From Roseospira marina (GTDB taxonomy: Bacteria; Pseudomonadota; Alphaproteobacteria; Rhodospirillales; Rhodospirillaceae), in NCBI RefSeq assembly GCF_014197855.1, contig NZ_JACIGJ010000002.1, positions 248,001 through 312,000 on the forward strand: a DNA stretch of 64,000 nucleotides, written 5' to 3'. Shown piece after piece: positions 36,562-45,473 of this stretch. Below the pieces are notes generated by a model. The model was not told the origin of the DNA. It saw only the letters and a program-made list of their open reading frames with translations, and did not search any database. The translations under genes were made by a program, and so were the position numbers. Each line of letters opens with the position of its first letter. The stretch's first letter is position 1.

Positions 36562-37785
36562 ATGCTCAACCCTGCCCTCGATGCCCTGCCGGACAGCCCG
36601 TTCACCCGCATGAACGCGCTCATCGCCGACGTGACTCCACCCGCCGATCCGCCGCCGCTGCTGATGTCCGTGGGGGAGCCGCAGAACGCCTATCCGGCCT
36701 GGGTGGCGGAGACCCTGGCCGAGAACGCGCACCTGTGGGGCAAGTACGTCAATCCGCGCGGCACGGACGCGCTCAATGCCGCGATGATCGGCTGGCTGGA
36801 ACGGCGGTTCGGGCTGCCGGCCGGCGTGATCCGCCCCGGAGAATCCATCGCGCCGCTGGCCGGCACGCGCGAGGGGCTGTACCTGCTGCCGGAGGTCGTC
36901 ACCCCCCGCCGGGCGGAGGGCACCAACCGGCCGCCCGCCGTTCTGATCCCGAACCCGTTCTACCACACCTATGCCGGGGCGGCCCTGACGGCCGGCGCCG
37001 AGCCGGTGTTCCTGCCCACGACGCGGGAGACCGGATATCTGCCCGATCTGGACGCCGTGGATCCGGAGCTGTGGGCACGGACGTCGCTGTTCTACCTGTG
37101 CTCCCCGTCCAACCCGGCGGGCTCCGTGGCCGATGTGGACTACCTGAAACGTGCGGTGACGCTGGCCCGAACGCACGATTTCTGTCTGGTCGTCGATGAG
37201 TGCTACGCCGAGCTGTACTACGGCGCCCCGCCACCCACCGCGCTTCAGGCGGCGCTGGCGCTCGACGGCACGCTGGACAACGTTGTGGTGTTCCATTCGC
37301 TGTCGAAGCGCTCCAGCCTCGCGGGCCTGCGCGCCGGGTTCTGCGCCGGGGATCCCCGCATCCTGAAGCCGTTCCTGAAGCTGCGCGATTACGGCGCGGT
37401 GTTCATCCCCCTGCCCTCCCAGGCCGCCGCCGCGCGCCTGTGGGCCGACGACGACCATGTGGCGGCCAACCGCGCCTACTACCGCCGCAACTTCGCAATC
37501 GCGGAGCAGTATCTGGGTGACCATCCGGGGTTCGCCTGGCCGGAGGCCGGGTTCTTCCTGTGGCTGGAGGTCGGCACGGAGGCGGCGGAGCCGTTGGCAA
37601 AACGCCTGTGGGCGGAGGCCGGAGTGAAGGTCGTGCCCGGCGCCTACTTCGGACGCGCGGATGCCCACGGCGTTAATCCCGGGGCACCCTATCTGCGGCT
37701 GGCGATGGTGCACGACGCGGCCACCACCGAGGCTGCAATGCGCCGGATCCGCCCGCTGTTGTGCGGCGGCGGGGACGCGCGCTAG
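36562..37785 (+). CDS. dapC: Succinyldiaminopimelate transaminase (DapC-like)
   Basis: Class I/II PLP aminotransferase of 407 residues: substrate segment SVGEPQNAYPAWV, ALTAGAEPVFLP, CSPSNPAGSV, the PLP Lys in HSLSKRSSLAGLRAGF (K249) and the DapC-type C-terminus FFLWLEVG. It fits N-succinyldiaminopimelate aminotransferase of lysine and peptidoglycan synthesis. It follows bhcD in the same direction after 59 bases, so it may be read through from the bhc promoter; whether that is meaningful for aspartate use is open. Its start overlaps no upstream frame. Confidence 0.88.
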   Translation: MLNPALDALPDSPFTRMNALIADVTPPADPPPLLMSVGEPQNAYPAWVAETLAENAHLWGKYVNPRGTDALNAAMIGWLERRFGLPAGVIRPGESIAPLAGTREGLYLLPEVVTPRRAEGTNRPPAVLIPNPFYHTYAGAALTAGAEPVFLPTTRETGYLPDLDAVDPELWARTSLFYLCSPSNPAGSVADVDYLKRAVTLARTHDFCLVVDECYAELYYGAPPPTALQAALALDGTLDNVVVFHSLSKRSSLAGLRAGFCAGDPRILKPFLKLRDYGAVFIPLPSQAAAARLWADDDHVAANRAYYRRNFAIAEQYLGDHPGFAWPEAGFFLWLEVGTEAAEPLAKRLWAEAGVKVVPGAYFGRADAHGVNPGAPYLRLAMVHDAATTEAAMRRIRPLLCGGGDAR

Positions 37786-37803
37786 ATTCAGGTTATGATG
37801 ATC

Positions 37804-37847
37804 GGCCATGGATCGGACTCATACGGTTCCTCGTCCGATCCATGGCC
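37804..37847. terminator. Large perfect hairpin after dapC
   Basis: GGCCATGGATCGGAC and its exact complement GTCCGATCCATGGCC form a 15-bp stem with a 14-base loop, 18 bases after the dapC stop. A second stem-loop (GCCGGCGC-GGTT-GCGCCGGC, 37864-37883) follows. There is no strong U-run, so this is a probable but non-classical end for the bhc-dapC transcript. It may also be a dispersed palindromic repeat. Confidence 0.6.
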
Positions 37848-37915
37848 TCCGCCGCTTCGCGGCGCCGGCGCGGTTGCGCCGGCCTTGACTTGATCTCTCA
37901 ACGCGGAGATGTCCC

Positions 37916-38200
37916 GTGGCTTCCCCCCCGCCCGAGAAGGGTGTCCTGATCCCGCCGCCCAAGCGCGCCGGCCTGCGCTCGCGCGCCGCGCGCCCGGCCG
38001 TCGCCGCTGGAGACGCGGAGCCGCAGCGCCCGCCCAACACGGTGTGCCAGCGCTGCGGCGCCGAATTCGGCTGGGAACGCGCCGACAAGGCTGGAAGTCG
38101 GGCCGTGCAATGGTCCGCGCGGCTCATCAAGGGCTCGGAGAAGTGCGATTGCGGCTATGGGGAGCGTCGCACCGGCGCCCGTCGCGGCCCGCACCCCTAG
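37916..38200 (+). CDS. Small protein with a zinc-ribbon-like Cys cluster
   Basis: A 94-residue protein starting with GTG. Residues 1-38 are basic and Pro/Ala-rich; the C-terminal half has TVCQRCGAEFGW and EKCDCGYGE, two Cys pairs that could bind zinc. It is otherwise not recognised. It stands alone after the dapC hairpins, and its stop precedes an unusual AT-rich palindrome. Reality of the gene rests on the conserved-looking Cys pattern and is moderately sure. Confidence 0.6.
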   Translation: MASPPPEKGVLIPPPKRAGLRSRAARPAVAAGDAEPQRPPNTVCQRCGAEFGWERADKAGSRAVQWSARLIKGSEKCDCGYGERRTGARRGPHP

Positions 38201-38208
38201 AGGCGATC

Positions 38209-38265
38209 GTGATCGATTTGAATCACCTTGTGTTTCGAATCGATCACGTGAATCGGCTCTGAATC
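38209..38265. repeat. AT-rich inverted repeat with a cluster of four GAATC sites
   Basis: GTGATCGATT (38209-38218) and AATCGATCAC (38238-38247) are a perfect 10-bp inverted repeat with a 19-base spacer. GAATC, a GANTC site for the CcrM methyltransferase, occurs at 38220, 38237, 38250 and 38261. The repeat lies between convergent genes, so it may be a bidirectional terminator or a protein site; stem composition is unlike the GC-rich surroundings. Confidence 0.55.
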
Positions 38266-38288
38266 AAAGAGTTCAGGCGCATCGACGG

Positions 38289-40481
38289 TTACGGTGACTC
38301 GCCGCGCGCCGGAATCCCCGCGCGCAGGTGTCGTACAATGTCGCGCAGCGATGCCGGCTTGCGCAACAGCGCGTCGGCCCTCTGACGCAGGCGGTCCAGT
38401 TCCTTCGTGGAGCGCGCGGCCTGCCCGGTAATGATGACGATGAAGACCGGCCGCCCCCCGGCGCGCAAGCGATCAATCAGCCAATGCCCGTCCCGTTCCG
38501 GCATGCGCAAGTCCGTGATGACCGCCCGCGCCGGATCGGTCACATGAATCTCCAGCGCCTGCTGGCCGTTGAGCGCCACCGTCACCCGGTACCCGATGGC
38601 ATCGAGATAACCCGCGATCTCCCGCGCCGCTTCCTCCTCGTCGTCGACCACCAGCACATGCGGACGGCCGCCATCGCCGTCGTCCGGCATCACCACATCC
38701 GGGGCTTCGGGTTCCCCCGTCGGGGAGTCCCCCGACGGCTCGTCCGGAACCGGACGGCGGGCCTGCCGCACCCGGGGCAGCAACAGGTGGAAGGCCAGCC
38801 CCTCCTCCGTGTTTTCCGCGCTCAGCGTGCCGCCCATCTCGTTGATGAAGGCCAGGCTGATCGACAGCCCCAGACCCGTGCCCTGATCGCCGGACTTGGT
38901 GGTGAAGAACGGGTCGAACATCTTCTGGCGCACATCGTCGGACACGCGCGGGCCGTTGTTGGTCAGCACGATGGCGAGCCGATCACCGTCCTCGGTCGGT
39001 GTGGCCGAGACCTTCACGCGCGGGGTCTCGCCAGCCAGAATCCGACGCCCTTCCGACGACAGCAGGGCGTCGCGGGCGTTGCGCAGAATGTTGACGAGCA
39101 CCTGCTCAAGTTGGTGCTGACGGCCCAGCGCCTCGATGGAGCCGAGTTGGTCGTCCACCTCAAGACGGATGTTGTCGTCGCGGAACTGCTTGTCGACCAA
39201 GGTCCGCGCCGCCTGGATGGCGCGCGAGACACTGAACGGCTGGACCGTGCCGGTGTCCCGCCGGCTCAGCCCCTGCATGTACGAGATCACCTCGAACAGG
39301 CGCACCACCTGCTCATCGATCGCGGCGAAGCCGGCCTTCGCCCGCGCGGCGTCGAAGCCCTGCCGCTTCAGGCGCTCCAGCGCGCCTTCGGCCTTCAGCC
39401 GGATGATGTTGAGCGGCTGGCTGATTTCGTGCGCCAGACTGGCGGACATTTCGCCGAGCAAGGTGAGCTTGGCGGCGTGCTGGAAGCGGGTTTCCAACTC
39501 GCGACGCTCCGTCATGTCCTCGATGATAACCAGTCCCTGCACGCCCTGGCCGTCGTTCGAGGGCATGATGGAAAAGGTGACGCGGGTCATCAGCCGCCGG
39601 TCGCCGCGCCCGCGCAATTCGCGCTCGAACACATCGACCCAGCCGGGGCGGGGCTGACCGTCCGCCAGCCGGTGCGCCTCGGTCGGGGTCGTGTCCGGCG
39701 CGAGCAGGTCGGTGTAGGTCATGCCGCGCAGTTCCAGCGCCGACAGGCCCAGCATGCGACGGGCCGCCTCGTTCGTTTCCATCAGGCGGCCGTCCTGGGA
39801 CAACGTCATCATGCCGAACGGCGCCAGCGTGAAGATGTTCCGGAACTTCAGTTCGCTGTCGGACAGCCCGCGCTCGGCCTGCTTGCGCTGCGAAATGTCG
39901 TTGAAGGTGGTGAGGCAGGACCGCACGAGGCCCGACAGTTCACCCGGCGTCAGGGCCTCGTCGCTGTCGCGGTCGGTGTTGGGCTGGCTCTGCACCAGAC
40001 AGTCCAACTCCCGGCCGTCCCGGCCCATGACCCGGATTTCGTCCGTCGCCGCCTGTCCCGCCAGCACCTTGTCGAGGTGCCGCGACAGGATCGCATGCGA
40101 GTCGGGATGGATGAACAGGTGGATCGGCTTGTGTTCGACGTCCGAGACGGCGGCCTCGAACATCTCCGCCGCGCGGCGGTTGGCGCTGATGATCGCGCGC
40201 CGGTCGGAGATGATGCAATAGCCCACGGGCGCGCCGTCGAACAGCGACGCATACCGGGACACCAGCGCCTCGTTGAACTGGCGGGCCGCGCGCAGTTCCT
40301 CGTTCTGGGCGCGCAGTTCCTCCTGGTGGGTGGCAAGGTCCTCAAGCGCCGTCTCCAGCGCATATCGCTGATCCCGGAACGAGGCCAGTTCCATGTCCCG
40401 GGTTTTCAGACGGGCGCGCAAGTTCGCGACCTCGGCCCGCAACTCTTCGCTCACCCGCAGTTCTTCGTTCGATTTGGTCAC
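38289..40481 (-). CDS. PAS-domain hybrid sensor histidine kinase
   Basis: A 730-residue cytosolic kinase with no membrane segment. N-terminal coiled coil (about 5-75), two PAS domains (about 76-195 and 208-325), HisKA with the phospho-acceptor H351 in SLAHEISQPLN, HATPase with N468 in NILRNARDAL and GTGLGLSIS, and a C-terminal receiver with D613-D614, phosphorylated D657 in ITDLRMPERDG and K708 in LLRKP. No cognate output protein is adjacent, so the receiver may act alone or via an Hpt protein. The GTG at 40481 is chosen because AGGAAGG lies 9 bases upstream; an ATG 39 codons further up has no such site. Confidence 0.9.
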   Translation of the reverse strand: MTKSNEELRVSEELRAEVANLRARLKTRDMELASFRDQRYALETALEDLATHQEELRAQNEELRAARQFNEALVSRYASLFDGAPVGYCIISDRRAIISANRRAAEMFEAAVSDVEHKPIHLFIHPDSHAILSRHLDKVLAGQAATDEIRVMGRDGRELDCLVQSQPNTDRDSDEALTPGELSGLVRSCLTTFNDISQRKQAERGLSDSELKFRNIFTLAPFGMMTLSQDGRLMETNEAARRMLGLSALELRGMTYTDLLAPDTTPTEAHRLADGQPRPGWVDVFERELRGRGDRRLMTRVTFSIMPSNDGQGVQGLVIIEDMTERRELETRFQHAAKLTLLGEMSASLAHEISQPLNIIRLKAEGALERLKRQGFDAARAKAGFAAIDEQVVRLFEVISYMQGLSRRDTGTVQPFSVSRAIQAARTLVDKQFRDDNIRLEVDDQLGSIEALGRQHQLEQVLVNILRNARDALLSSEGRRILAGETPRVKVSATPTEDGDRLAIVLTNNGPRVSDDVRQKMFDPFFTTKSGDQGTGLGLSISLAFINEMGGTLSAENTEEGLAFHLLLPRVRQARRPVPDEPSGDSPTGEPEAPDVVMPDDGDGGRPHVLVVDDEEEAAREIAGYLDAIGYRVTVALNGQQALEIHVTDPARAVITDLRMPERDGHWLIDRLRAGGRPVFIVIITGQAARSTKELDRLRQRADALLRKPASLRDIVRHLRAGIPARGESP

Positions 40482-40610
40482 CGTACTCGACCTTCCTGGC
40501 GCCTTCGCCTGTCCGTTCTCTCGTCCGCGAGTCCGGACCCCGAGGCAAGCGGCGGAGCGTAGGCCATATCCCCGGCCGCCGCCACAGTCGCGAGGCACCG
40601 GGATGGCCCG

Positions 40611-41795
40611 TCAGGGTGGGCCGTCGTACTCAGCCTGCACGGTCGCGTCCGATTCCGTCGCGCGCCGTCCCTCAAAGACGGCCGCCTCGGTCGCCGTATC
40701 CGGCGCCAGCCGCCGCACGGCCCACACGGCGGCCCCGCGCACCAGCGGCGCCGGATCGTCCAGGCGCGCCGCCGCGACCGGCAGAAGATCCGCCCGCCCG
40801 CTGTTGCCCAACGCGATCAGCACGTTGCGCACGAGGCGATCCCGACCGATGCGTTTGACCGGGGACCCGGAAAAGACCGTCCGAAACGTCGCGTCGTCCA
40901 GCCTCGCCAGATCCGCCAGACGCGGCGCCATCAGTTCCGCCCGGGCCATCAGGCCGTCGTGGGGCGTCCGCGTCGCGAAGCGGTTCCACGGGCAGACGGC
41001 CAAACAGTCGTCGCAGCCATAGATACGATTGCCCAGTTGCGGCCGCAAGGACCGGGGGATCGGCCCCTTGTGCTCGATCGTCAGGTAGCTGACGCACAGC
41101 CGGGCGTCGATGCGATAGGGATCGTCGGCGCGGATGGCCCCGGTCGGGCAGGCGTCCAGGCAGCGGTGACAAGACCCGCACAGACCGTCGTGCGGGTCGT
41201 CTGGCGGCAGCGGCAGAGTCGTGAAGACCTCCGCCAGGAACAGCCAGGATCCGAAGTGGCGGGAGACGAGGTTGGTGTGTTTGCCGGTCCACCCCAGGCC
41301 CGACCGCCCGGCCAGCGGCTTTTCCATCACCGGCGCCGTATCGACGAAGACCTTGACGTCGGCGTCGAAGGTCGCATGAATCCATCGTGCCAAAGCCTTG
41401 GCGCGGGATTTGAGCACGTCATGGTAGTCCCGGTTGCGCGCGTACACACTGACAGCGCCGCGGTCGGGATGCGCGAGCATCGAAAGGGGATCCGTTCGTC
41501 CTGGACCGTAGTTCAGCCCGAGGGTCACTATAGAGACGGCCTCGGGCCACAGCACGGTCGGATCGCGCCGCCGCTCCCGGGTCTCGGCCATCCAGGCCAT
41601 GGTGCCGTGGCGGCCCTGGTCGAGGTACAGGTCCAGATCGCGTCGGATCGCCTCGGGCAGGACGGCCCGCGTGACGGCCGCCGCATCCAGGCCCAGCGCC
41701 TGGGCCTGGTCCAGGATGCCGACCTTGGCGGCTTCGGGATCCGGCCCGGATGAGGGCGGGAATGAAGAAGACGTGGCGGGGGAACGCGAGGTCAT
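40611..41795 (-). CDS. queG: Epoxyqueuosine reductase QueG
   Basis: Cobalamin- and iron-sulfur-dependent enzyme for the last step of queuosine synthesis in tRNA. The 394-residue protein has [19 protein letters not shown] for the substrate/cobalamin site and two ferredoxin-type clusters, [16 protein letters not shown] and [16 protein letters not shown]-like C-terminal region ([13 protein letters not shown] and [17 protein letters not shown]) follows, present in the long form of QueG. It is divergent from the NDUFA9-like gene. Confidence 0.95.
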   Translation of the reverse strand: MTSRSPATSSSFPPSSGPDPEAAKVGILDQAQALGLDAAAVTRAVLPEAIRRDLDLYLDQGRHGTMAWMAETRERRRDPTVLWPEAVSIVTLGLNYGPGRTDPLSMLAHPDRGAVSVYARNRDYHDVLKSRAKALARWIHATFDADVKVFVDTAPVMEKPLAGRSGLGWTGKHTNLVSRHFGSWLFLAEVFTTLPLPPDDPHDGLCGSCHRCLDACPTGAIRADDPYRIDARLCVSYLTIEHKGPIPRSLRPQLGNRIYGCDDCLAVCPWNRFATRTPHDGLMARAELMAPRLADLARLDDATFRTVFSGSPVKRIGRDRLVRNVLIALGNSGRADLLPVAAARLDDPAPLVRGAAVWAVRRLAPDTATEAAVFEGRRATESDATVQAEYDGPP

Positions 41796-41978
41796 GATGG
41801 ACGCGGGGGCTCCGTTCGGTGCGGGGCGCGGTGTCGATCCAGGCCCGAGCCCGCTACCGTGCCAGGGCGCGCCCCGGGGGCACAACAGGTATACGGGCGC
41901 CAGGGAGCGCGACGTTGAAACGCACGCCGGCATCACGCCGGCCGCAGCACACGGACAGGCACGACAGGGGAAACGGGC

Positions 41979-42992
41979 ATGGCACTTCGACGGGTAACGG
42001 TGTTCGGCGGCAGCGGCTTCATCGGGCGCCAGATCGTGCAGCGACTGGCCAGCCAGGGCGTGCGCGTGCGGGTGGCGGTCCGTGACCCCATCGGCGCGGA
42101 GTTTCTGAAGCCGCTGGGCGACCTGGGGCAGATCGCGCCCATGAAGGTCAACGTCATGGACGAGGCCGCCGTGGCGCGGGTGGTCGACGGCGCCGACGGC
42201 GTCGTCAACCTGATCGGCATTCTGTACGAAAAGGGCCGGCGGACCTTCCAGGCGCTGCACGTCGATGCCGCCGAGCGGATCGCCCGCCTGTCGGCCGCCG
42301 CCGGGGTTGCGCACATGGTGCAGATATCCGCCATCGGCGCGGACACCAACGCCGCCGCCAAGTACGCCCGAACCAAGGCCGAGGGCGAGGCCGCCGTGCG
42401 CCGGCACATGCCAGCGGCGTCCATCCTCCGGCCCTCCGTCGTATTCGGCCCCCATGACGATTTCTTCAACCTGTTCGGCGGCATGAGCCGCCTGCTGCCC
42501 GTCCTGCCCTACTACGTGAAGGACGGCTTCCGACTGGTACGCGACGAACAGGGCCGTCGCGCCATCGACCTGGGCGGCTCGGGCGGGCCGCGCTTCCAGC
42601 CCGTCTACGTCGGCGATGTCGCCGACGCCGCCATGACCTGCCTGCAGACCCCGGCCTTCCAGGGTCAGACCTTCGAGCTGGGCGGGCCGCGCGCCTACAC
42701 CATGCGCGAGATCATGGAACTTGTGGTGGAACAGACGGAACGCAGCACTCATGTGGTGCCGGTGCCGTTCTGGGTCGCGCGGGTTCAGGCCTCGGTGCTC
42801 CAGGTCATGCCCAAGCCCCTGATCACCCCCGATCAGGTCAAGTTGCTGGAGACGGACAACATCGTCTCCGGCACGCTGCCGGGGTTCGAGGCGCTCGGCA
42901 TCGAGCCGACGGCCGCCGAGGCTGTGTTGCCCACCTACATGAACCGGTTCCGCCCCCACCACCGCAATGTGATTCTCCGCGTTCCGGGCTGA
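41979..42992 (+). CDS. Complex I NDUFA9-subunit-like NAD(P)-binding protein
   Basis: Atypical SDR of 337 residues, homologous to mitochondrial complex I subunit NDUFA9, found in alphaproteobacteria as a complex I accessory or assembly factor. N-terminal [19 protein letters not shown] is the dinucleotide motif; [37 protein letters not shown] and [10 protein letters not shown] follow in family order. No signal peptide. No nuo genes are in the window, so a direct role in complex I is by homology. Transcribed alone, 180 bases before argD. Confidence 0.88.
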   Translation: MALRRVTVFGGSGFIGRQIVQRLASQGVRVRVAVRDPIGAEFLKPLGDLGQIAPMKVNVMDEAAVARVVDGADGVVNLIGILYEKGRRTFQALHVDAAERIARLSAAAGVAHMVQISAIGADTNAAAKYARTKAEGEAAVRRHMPAASILRPSVVFGPHDDFFNLFGGMSRLLPVLPYYVKDGFRLVRDEQGRRAIDLGGSGGPRFQPVYVGDVADAAMTCLQTPAFQGQTFELGGPRAYTMREIMELVVEQTERSTHVVPVPFWVARVQASVLQVMPKPLITPDQVKLLETDNIVSGTLPGFEALGIEPTAAEAVLPTYMNRFRPHHRNVILRVPG

Positions 42993-43047
42993 GCCCCGCC
43001 GCGTGCACGCCGCTCGGCGCGTCCCGAAACCGTCATGCGCGTTCGCG

Positions 43048-43077
43048 TTGACAAGGGCCGGGCGCCCGGGGCAAAAT
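43048..43077 (+). promoter_or_regulatory. Candidate sigma-70 promoter for argD-argF
   Basis: TTGACA at 43048-43053 and CAAAAT at 43072-43077 with an 18-base spacer. The spacer contains the perfect 12-bp palindrome CCGGGCGCCCGG (43058-43069), well placed for a repressor. The -35 match is full; the -10 match is partial. Confidence 0.5.
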
Positions 43078-43089
43078 CCTCGCTTTCCT

Positions 43090-43126
43090 GGGCCGTGCGC
43101 CACCAAGCGCGCGGCCCGTTAATTTT
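43090..43126 (+). terminator. Terminator-like hairpin upstream of argD
   Basis: GGGCCGTGCGC / GCGCGCGGCCC form an 11-bp stem with one G:U wobble and a 6-base loop, followed by GTTAATTTT. It may terminate the NDUFA9-like gene 97 bases upstream, or act as an attenuator in the argD leader if the promoter at 43048 is used. Confidence 0.6.
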
Positions 43127-43173
43127 CGGGCCCTGCCCTTTCGGTTGGGTCCGTCCAGTCTGGACAGGCCCAG

Positions 43174-44349
43174 ATGACCATGCCGGCCCTCATGCAGAAC
43201 TACGCGCGTGTCGATGTCGCTTTCGAGCACGGGGAGGGCGCGTGGCTGACCGCCACGGACGGGCGACGTTATCTGGACTTCGGCGCGGGCATCGCGGTCA
43301 ACGCGCTGGGCCATGCCCACCCCCGACTGGTCGAGGTTCTGCGCGAGCAGGCGGCCAAGGTCTGGCATACGTCCAACCTGTACCGCGTGCCGGGCCAGGA
43401 GCAGGTTGCGGCGACGCTTGTCGCGAACACCTTCGCGGACTCCGTCTACTTCTGCTCCACGGGGCTGGAGGCCAACGAGGCCGCCATGAAGATGGCACGC
43501 AAGGTGTTCCATGACGCGGGCGCTCCCGAGCGCGACCGCTTCGTGGTCGCCGGTGGCGCCTTCCACGGCCGGTCGTTCGCCTCCATCGCGGCCGGCGGCA
43601 ATCCGAAGCACATGGAAGGCTATGGCACGCCCATGGACGCCTTCGACCGGGTCGCCTTCGGCAACATGAACGAAGCCCGGCAGGCTGTCGGAGAGCGCAC
43701 CTGCGCCGTACTGGTCGAGCCGGTGCAGGGGGAAGGCGGCATCCGCCCGGCCCCAGTCGGATATCTGCGCGCCCTGCGCGAGATGTGCGACGAGTACGGT
43801 CTGCTGCTGATCCTGGACGAGGTGCAGACCGGCATTGGCCGCACCGGCACCCTGTTCGCCTACGAACACGCCGGCGTGTCGCCCGACATCCTGACCGCCG
43901 CGAAGGGCCTGGGCGGCGGCTTCCCGGTCGGCGCGGTGCTGGCGACGGAGCGGTGTGCCCGCGCCTTCACCGCTGGGGCCCATGGTACGACGTTCGGCGG
44001 CAACCCGCTCGCCATGGCCGTGGCCCAGGCGGTCCTCGACGAAGTGCTGGCCCCCGGGTTCCTCGACCGGGTCGCCCGCGTGGGTGCTTATCTGGGCGAT
44101 GCCCTGACCCGCGTCGTGGCCGACTATCCCAAGGTTCTCACCGAAACGCGCGGGATCGGCCTGATGCGGGGCCTTGTGTGCACGGTCCCCAATGGCGACG
44201 TCATCACCGCCTGCCGCGACCAGGGTCTGTTGCTGGTACCGGCGTCCGACAACGTGGCGCGCCTGCTGCCGCCGCTGATCATCGACACCGCCGAGGCGGA
44301 TCTCGCGATCGAAAGCCTGCGGGCCGCCTGCGCAACCCTGGCGAAGTAG
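43174..44349 (+). CDS. argD: Acetylornithine aminotransferase
   Basis: PLP class-III aminotransferase of 391 residues in arginine synthesis; often also serves as succinyldiaminopimelate aminotransferase. [14 protein letters not shown], the [14 protein letters not shown] substrate-phosphate region, [13 protein letters not shown] with the pyridine Asp, and the PLP Lys in [14 protein letters not shown] (K244) are all present. Two ATG codons lie close together (43174, 43180). It is followed after one base by argF. Confidence 0.95.
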   Translation: MTMPALMQNYARVDVAFEHGEGAWLTATDGRRYLDFGAGIAVNALGHAHPRLVEVLREQAAKVWHTSNLYRVPGQEQVAATLVANTFADSVYFCSTGLEANEAAMKMARKVFHDAGAPERDRFVVAGGAFHGRSFASIAAGGNPKHMEGYGTPMDAFDRVAFGNMNEARQAVGERTCAVLVEPVQGEGGIRPAPVGYLRALREMCDEYGLLLILDEVQTGIGRTGTLFAYEHAGVSPDILTAAKGLGGGFPVGAVLATERCARAFTAGAHGTTFGGNPLAMAVAQAVLDEVLAPGFLDRVARVGAYLGDALTRVVADYPKVLTETRGIGLMRGLVCTVPNGDVITACRDQGLLLVPASDNVARLLPPLIIDTAEADLAIESLRAACATLAK

Positions 44350-44350
44350 A

Positions 44351-45319
44351 ATGAACAAGCAGAGCGTCAAGCCCGCCTCCGGCATGCCGAAGGCAGCGGG
44401 AACCCCCCGGCATTTTCTGGACTTAGACCAGATCGACACCGACACCCTGCTCGGCATCCTGGAGCGTGGCCACGCCCTCAAACGCGGAACCGCCGCCGTC
44501 GCGCTCGGGTTAGACAAGCCGCTCGCCGGCAAGACGCTGGTGCTGATCTTCGAAAAGAACTCAACCCGCACCCGCGTGTCGTTCGAGGTCGCCATGCGCC
44601 AGCTCGGCGGCGACGTCATCGTGCTGGAGGGCGACAAGAGCCAACTCGGCCGGGGCGAGACCATCGCCGACACCGCGCGCGTGCTGTCGCGCTACGTCGA
44701 CGCCATCATGATCCGCACCAATGCGCCGGAGAAGCTGGCCGAGATGGCGCACTACGCCACGATCCCGGTCATCAACGGCCTGACCGACGCCGCGCATCCC
44801 TGTCAGGTCATGGCGGACCTGATGACCCTGCGGGAGCACAAGGGCACCGACCTCTCCGGACGAGTCGTGACATGGAGCGGCGACGGCAACAACGTCGCCA
44901 ACTCCTGGATCAAGGCGGCGGCTCACTTCGGCTTCGAGATGCGGATCGCCTCGCCGGACGGGTTGCGCGCCGATCGGGGCGCGGTCGAGTGGGCCCAGGC
45001 CAACGGCGCCCGCATCGTTGAGGGCTCGGACCCGGAAGCCCTGGTCACGGGCGCGGATTGCGTGGTCACGGACACGTGGGTTTCCATGGGCGACCAGGAC
45101 GCCACGAACCGGCACAATCTGCTGCGCCCCTATCAGGTCAACGAAAGCCTCATGGCCCACGCCAAGCCCGACGCGGTGTTCATGCACTGCCTGCCCGCCC
45201 ACCGGGGCGAGGAGGTGACTGACGGCGTGATCGACGGCCCGCATTCGGTGGTCTGGGACGAGGCGGAAAACCGGCTGCACGCGCAGAAGGGCGTCCTGGC
45301 CTGGAGCCTCCTGGGCTAG
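44351..45319 (+). CDS. argF: Ornithine carbamoyltransferase
   Basis: Catabolises or anabolises ornithine and carbamoyl phosphate to citrulline; here anabolic, in the arginine pathway. The 322-residue protein has the carbamoyl phosphate motif [10 protein letters not shown], the [12 protein letters not shown] motif and the ornithine loop [13 protein letters not shown]. It starts one base after the argD stop, so the pair is an operon. A 15-residue N-terminal extension ([15 protein letters not shown]) precedes the conserved HFLDLDQI. Confidence 0.97.
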   Translation: MNKQSVKPASGMPKAAGTPRHFLDLDQIDTDTLLGILERGHALKRGTAAVALGLDKPLAGKTLVLIFEKNSTRTRVSFEVAMRQLGGDVIVLEGDKSQLGRGETIADTARVLSRYVDAIMIRTNAPEKLAEMAHYATIPVINGLTDAAHPCQVMADLMTLREHKGTDLSGRVVTWSGDGNNVANSWIKAAAHFGFEMRIASPDGLRADRGAVEWAQANGARIVEGSDPEALVTGADCVVTDTWVSMGDQDATNRHNLLRPYQVNESLMAHAKPDAVFMHCLPAHRGEEVTDGVIDGPHSVVWDEAENRLHAQKGVLAWSLLG

Positions 45320-45323
45320 GCCC

Positions 45324-45345
45324 GGCCTTTCGTTCACGGAAGGCC
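45324..45345 (+). terminator. Hairpin after argF
   Basis: GGCCTTTCG and CGGAAGGCC form a 9-bp stem with one G:U wobble around TTCA, 4 bases after the argF stop. There is no U-run after it, so it is a weak terminator candidate. Confidence 0.45.
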
Positions 45346-45376
45346 CTGGATCCGGCCGCAGTGCAGCCACGGCGCC

Positions 45377-45423
45377 CCGCCCGTGACCGGACGCGGTGGT
45401 ACCTTCCGCCCGTGACCGGACGC
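45377..45423 (+). repeat. 18-bp direct repeat upstream of hslO
   Basis: CCGCCCGTGACCGGACGC occurs at 45377-45394 and again at 45406-45423, identical, with 11 bases between. It ends 50 bases before the hslO start. It may be a tandem regulatory site or a short duplication. Confidence 0.7.
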
Positions 45424-45473
45424 TCCGGCGTCCTCGGGCGATCCTCAACCCCTGAACCCTTCGGGAGCACGGT

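Noticed and set aside
16190-40481. Free Hpt protein and hybrid kinase as a matched phosphorelay pair
   Set aside because: They are 22 kb apart with unrelated neighbours; nothing in the sequence connects them, so the link is left unclaimed.
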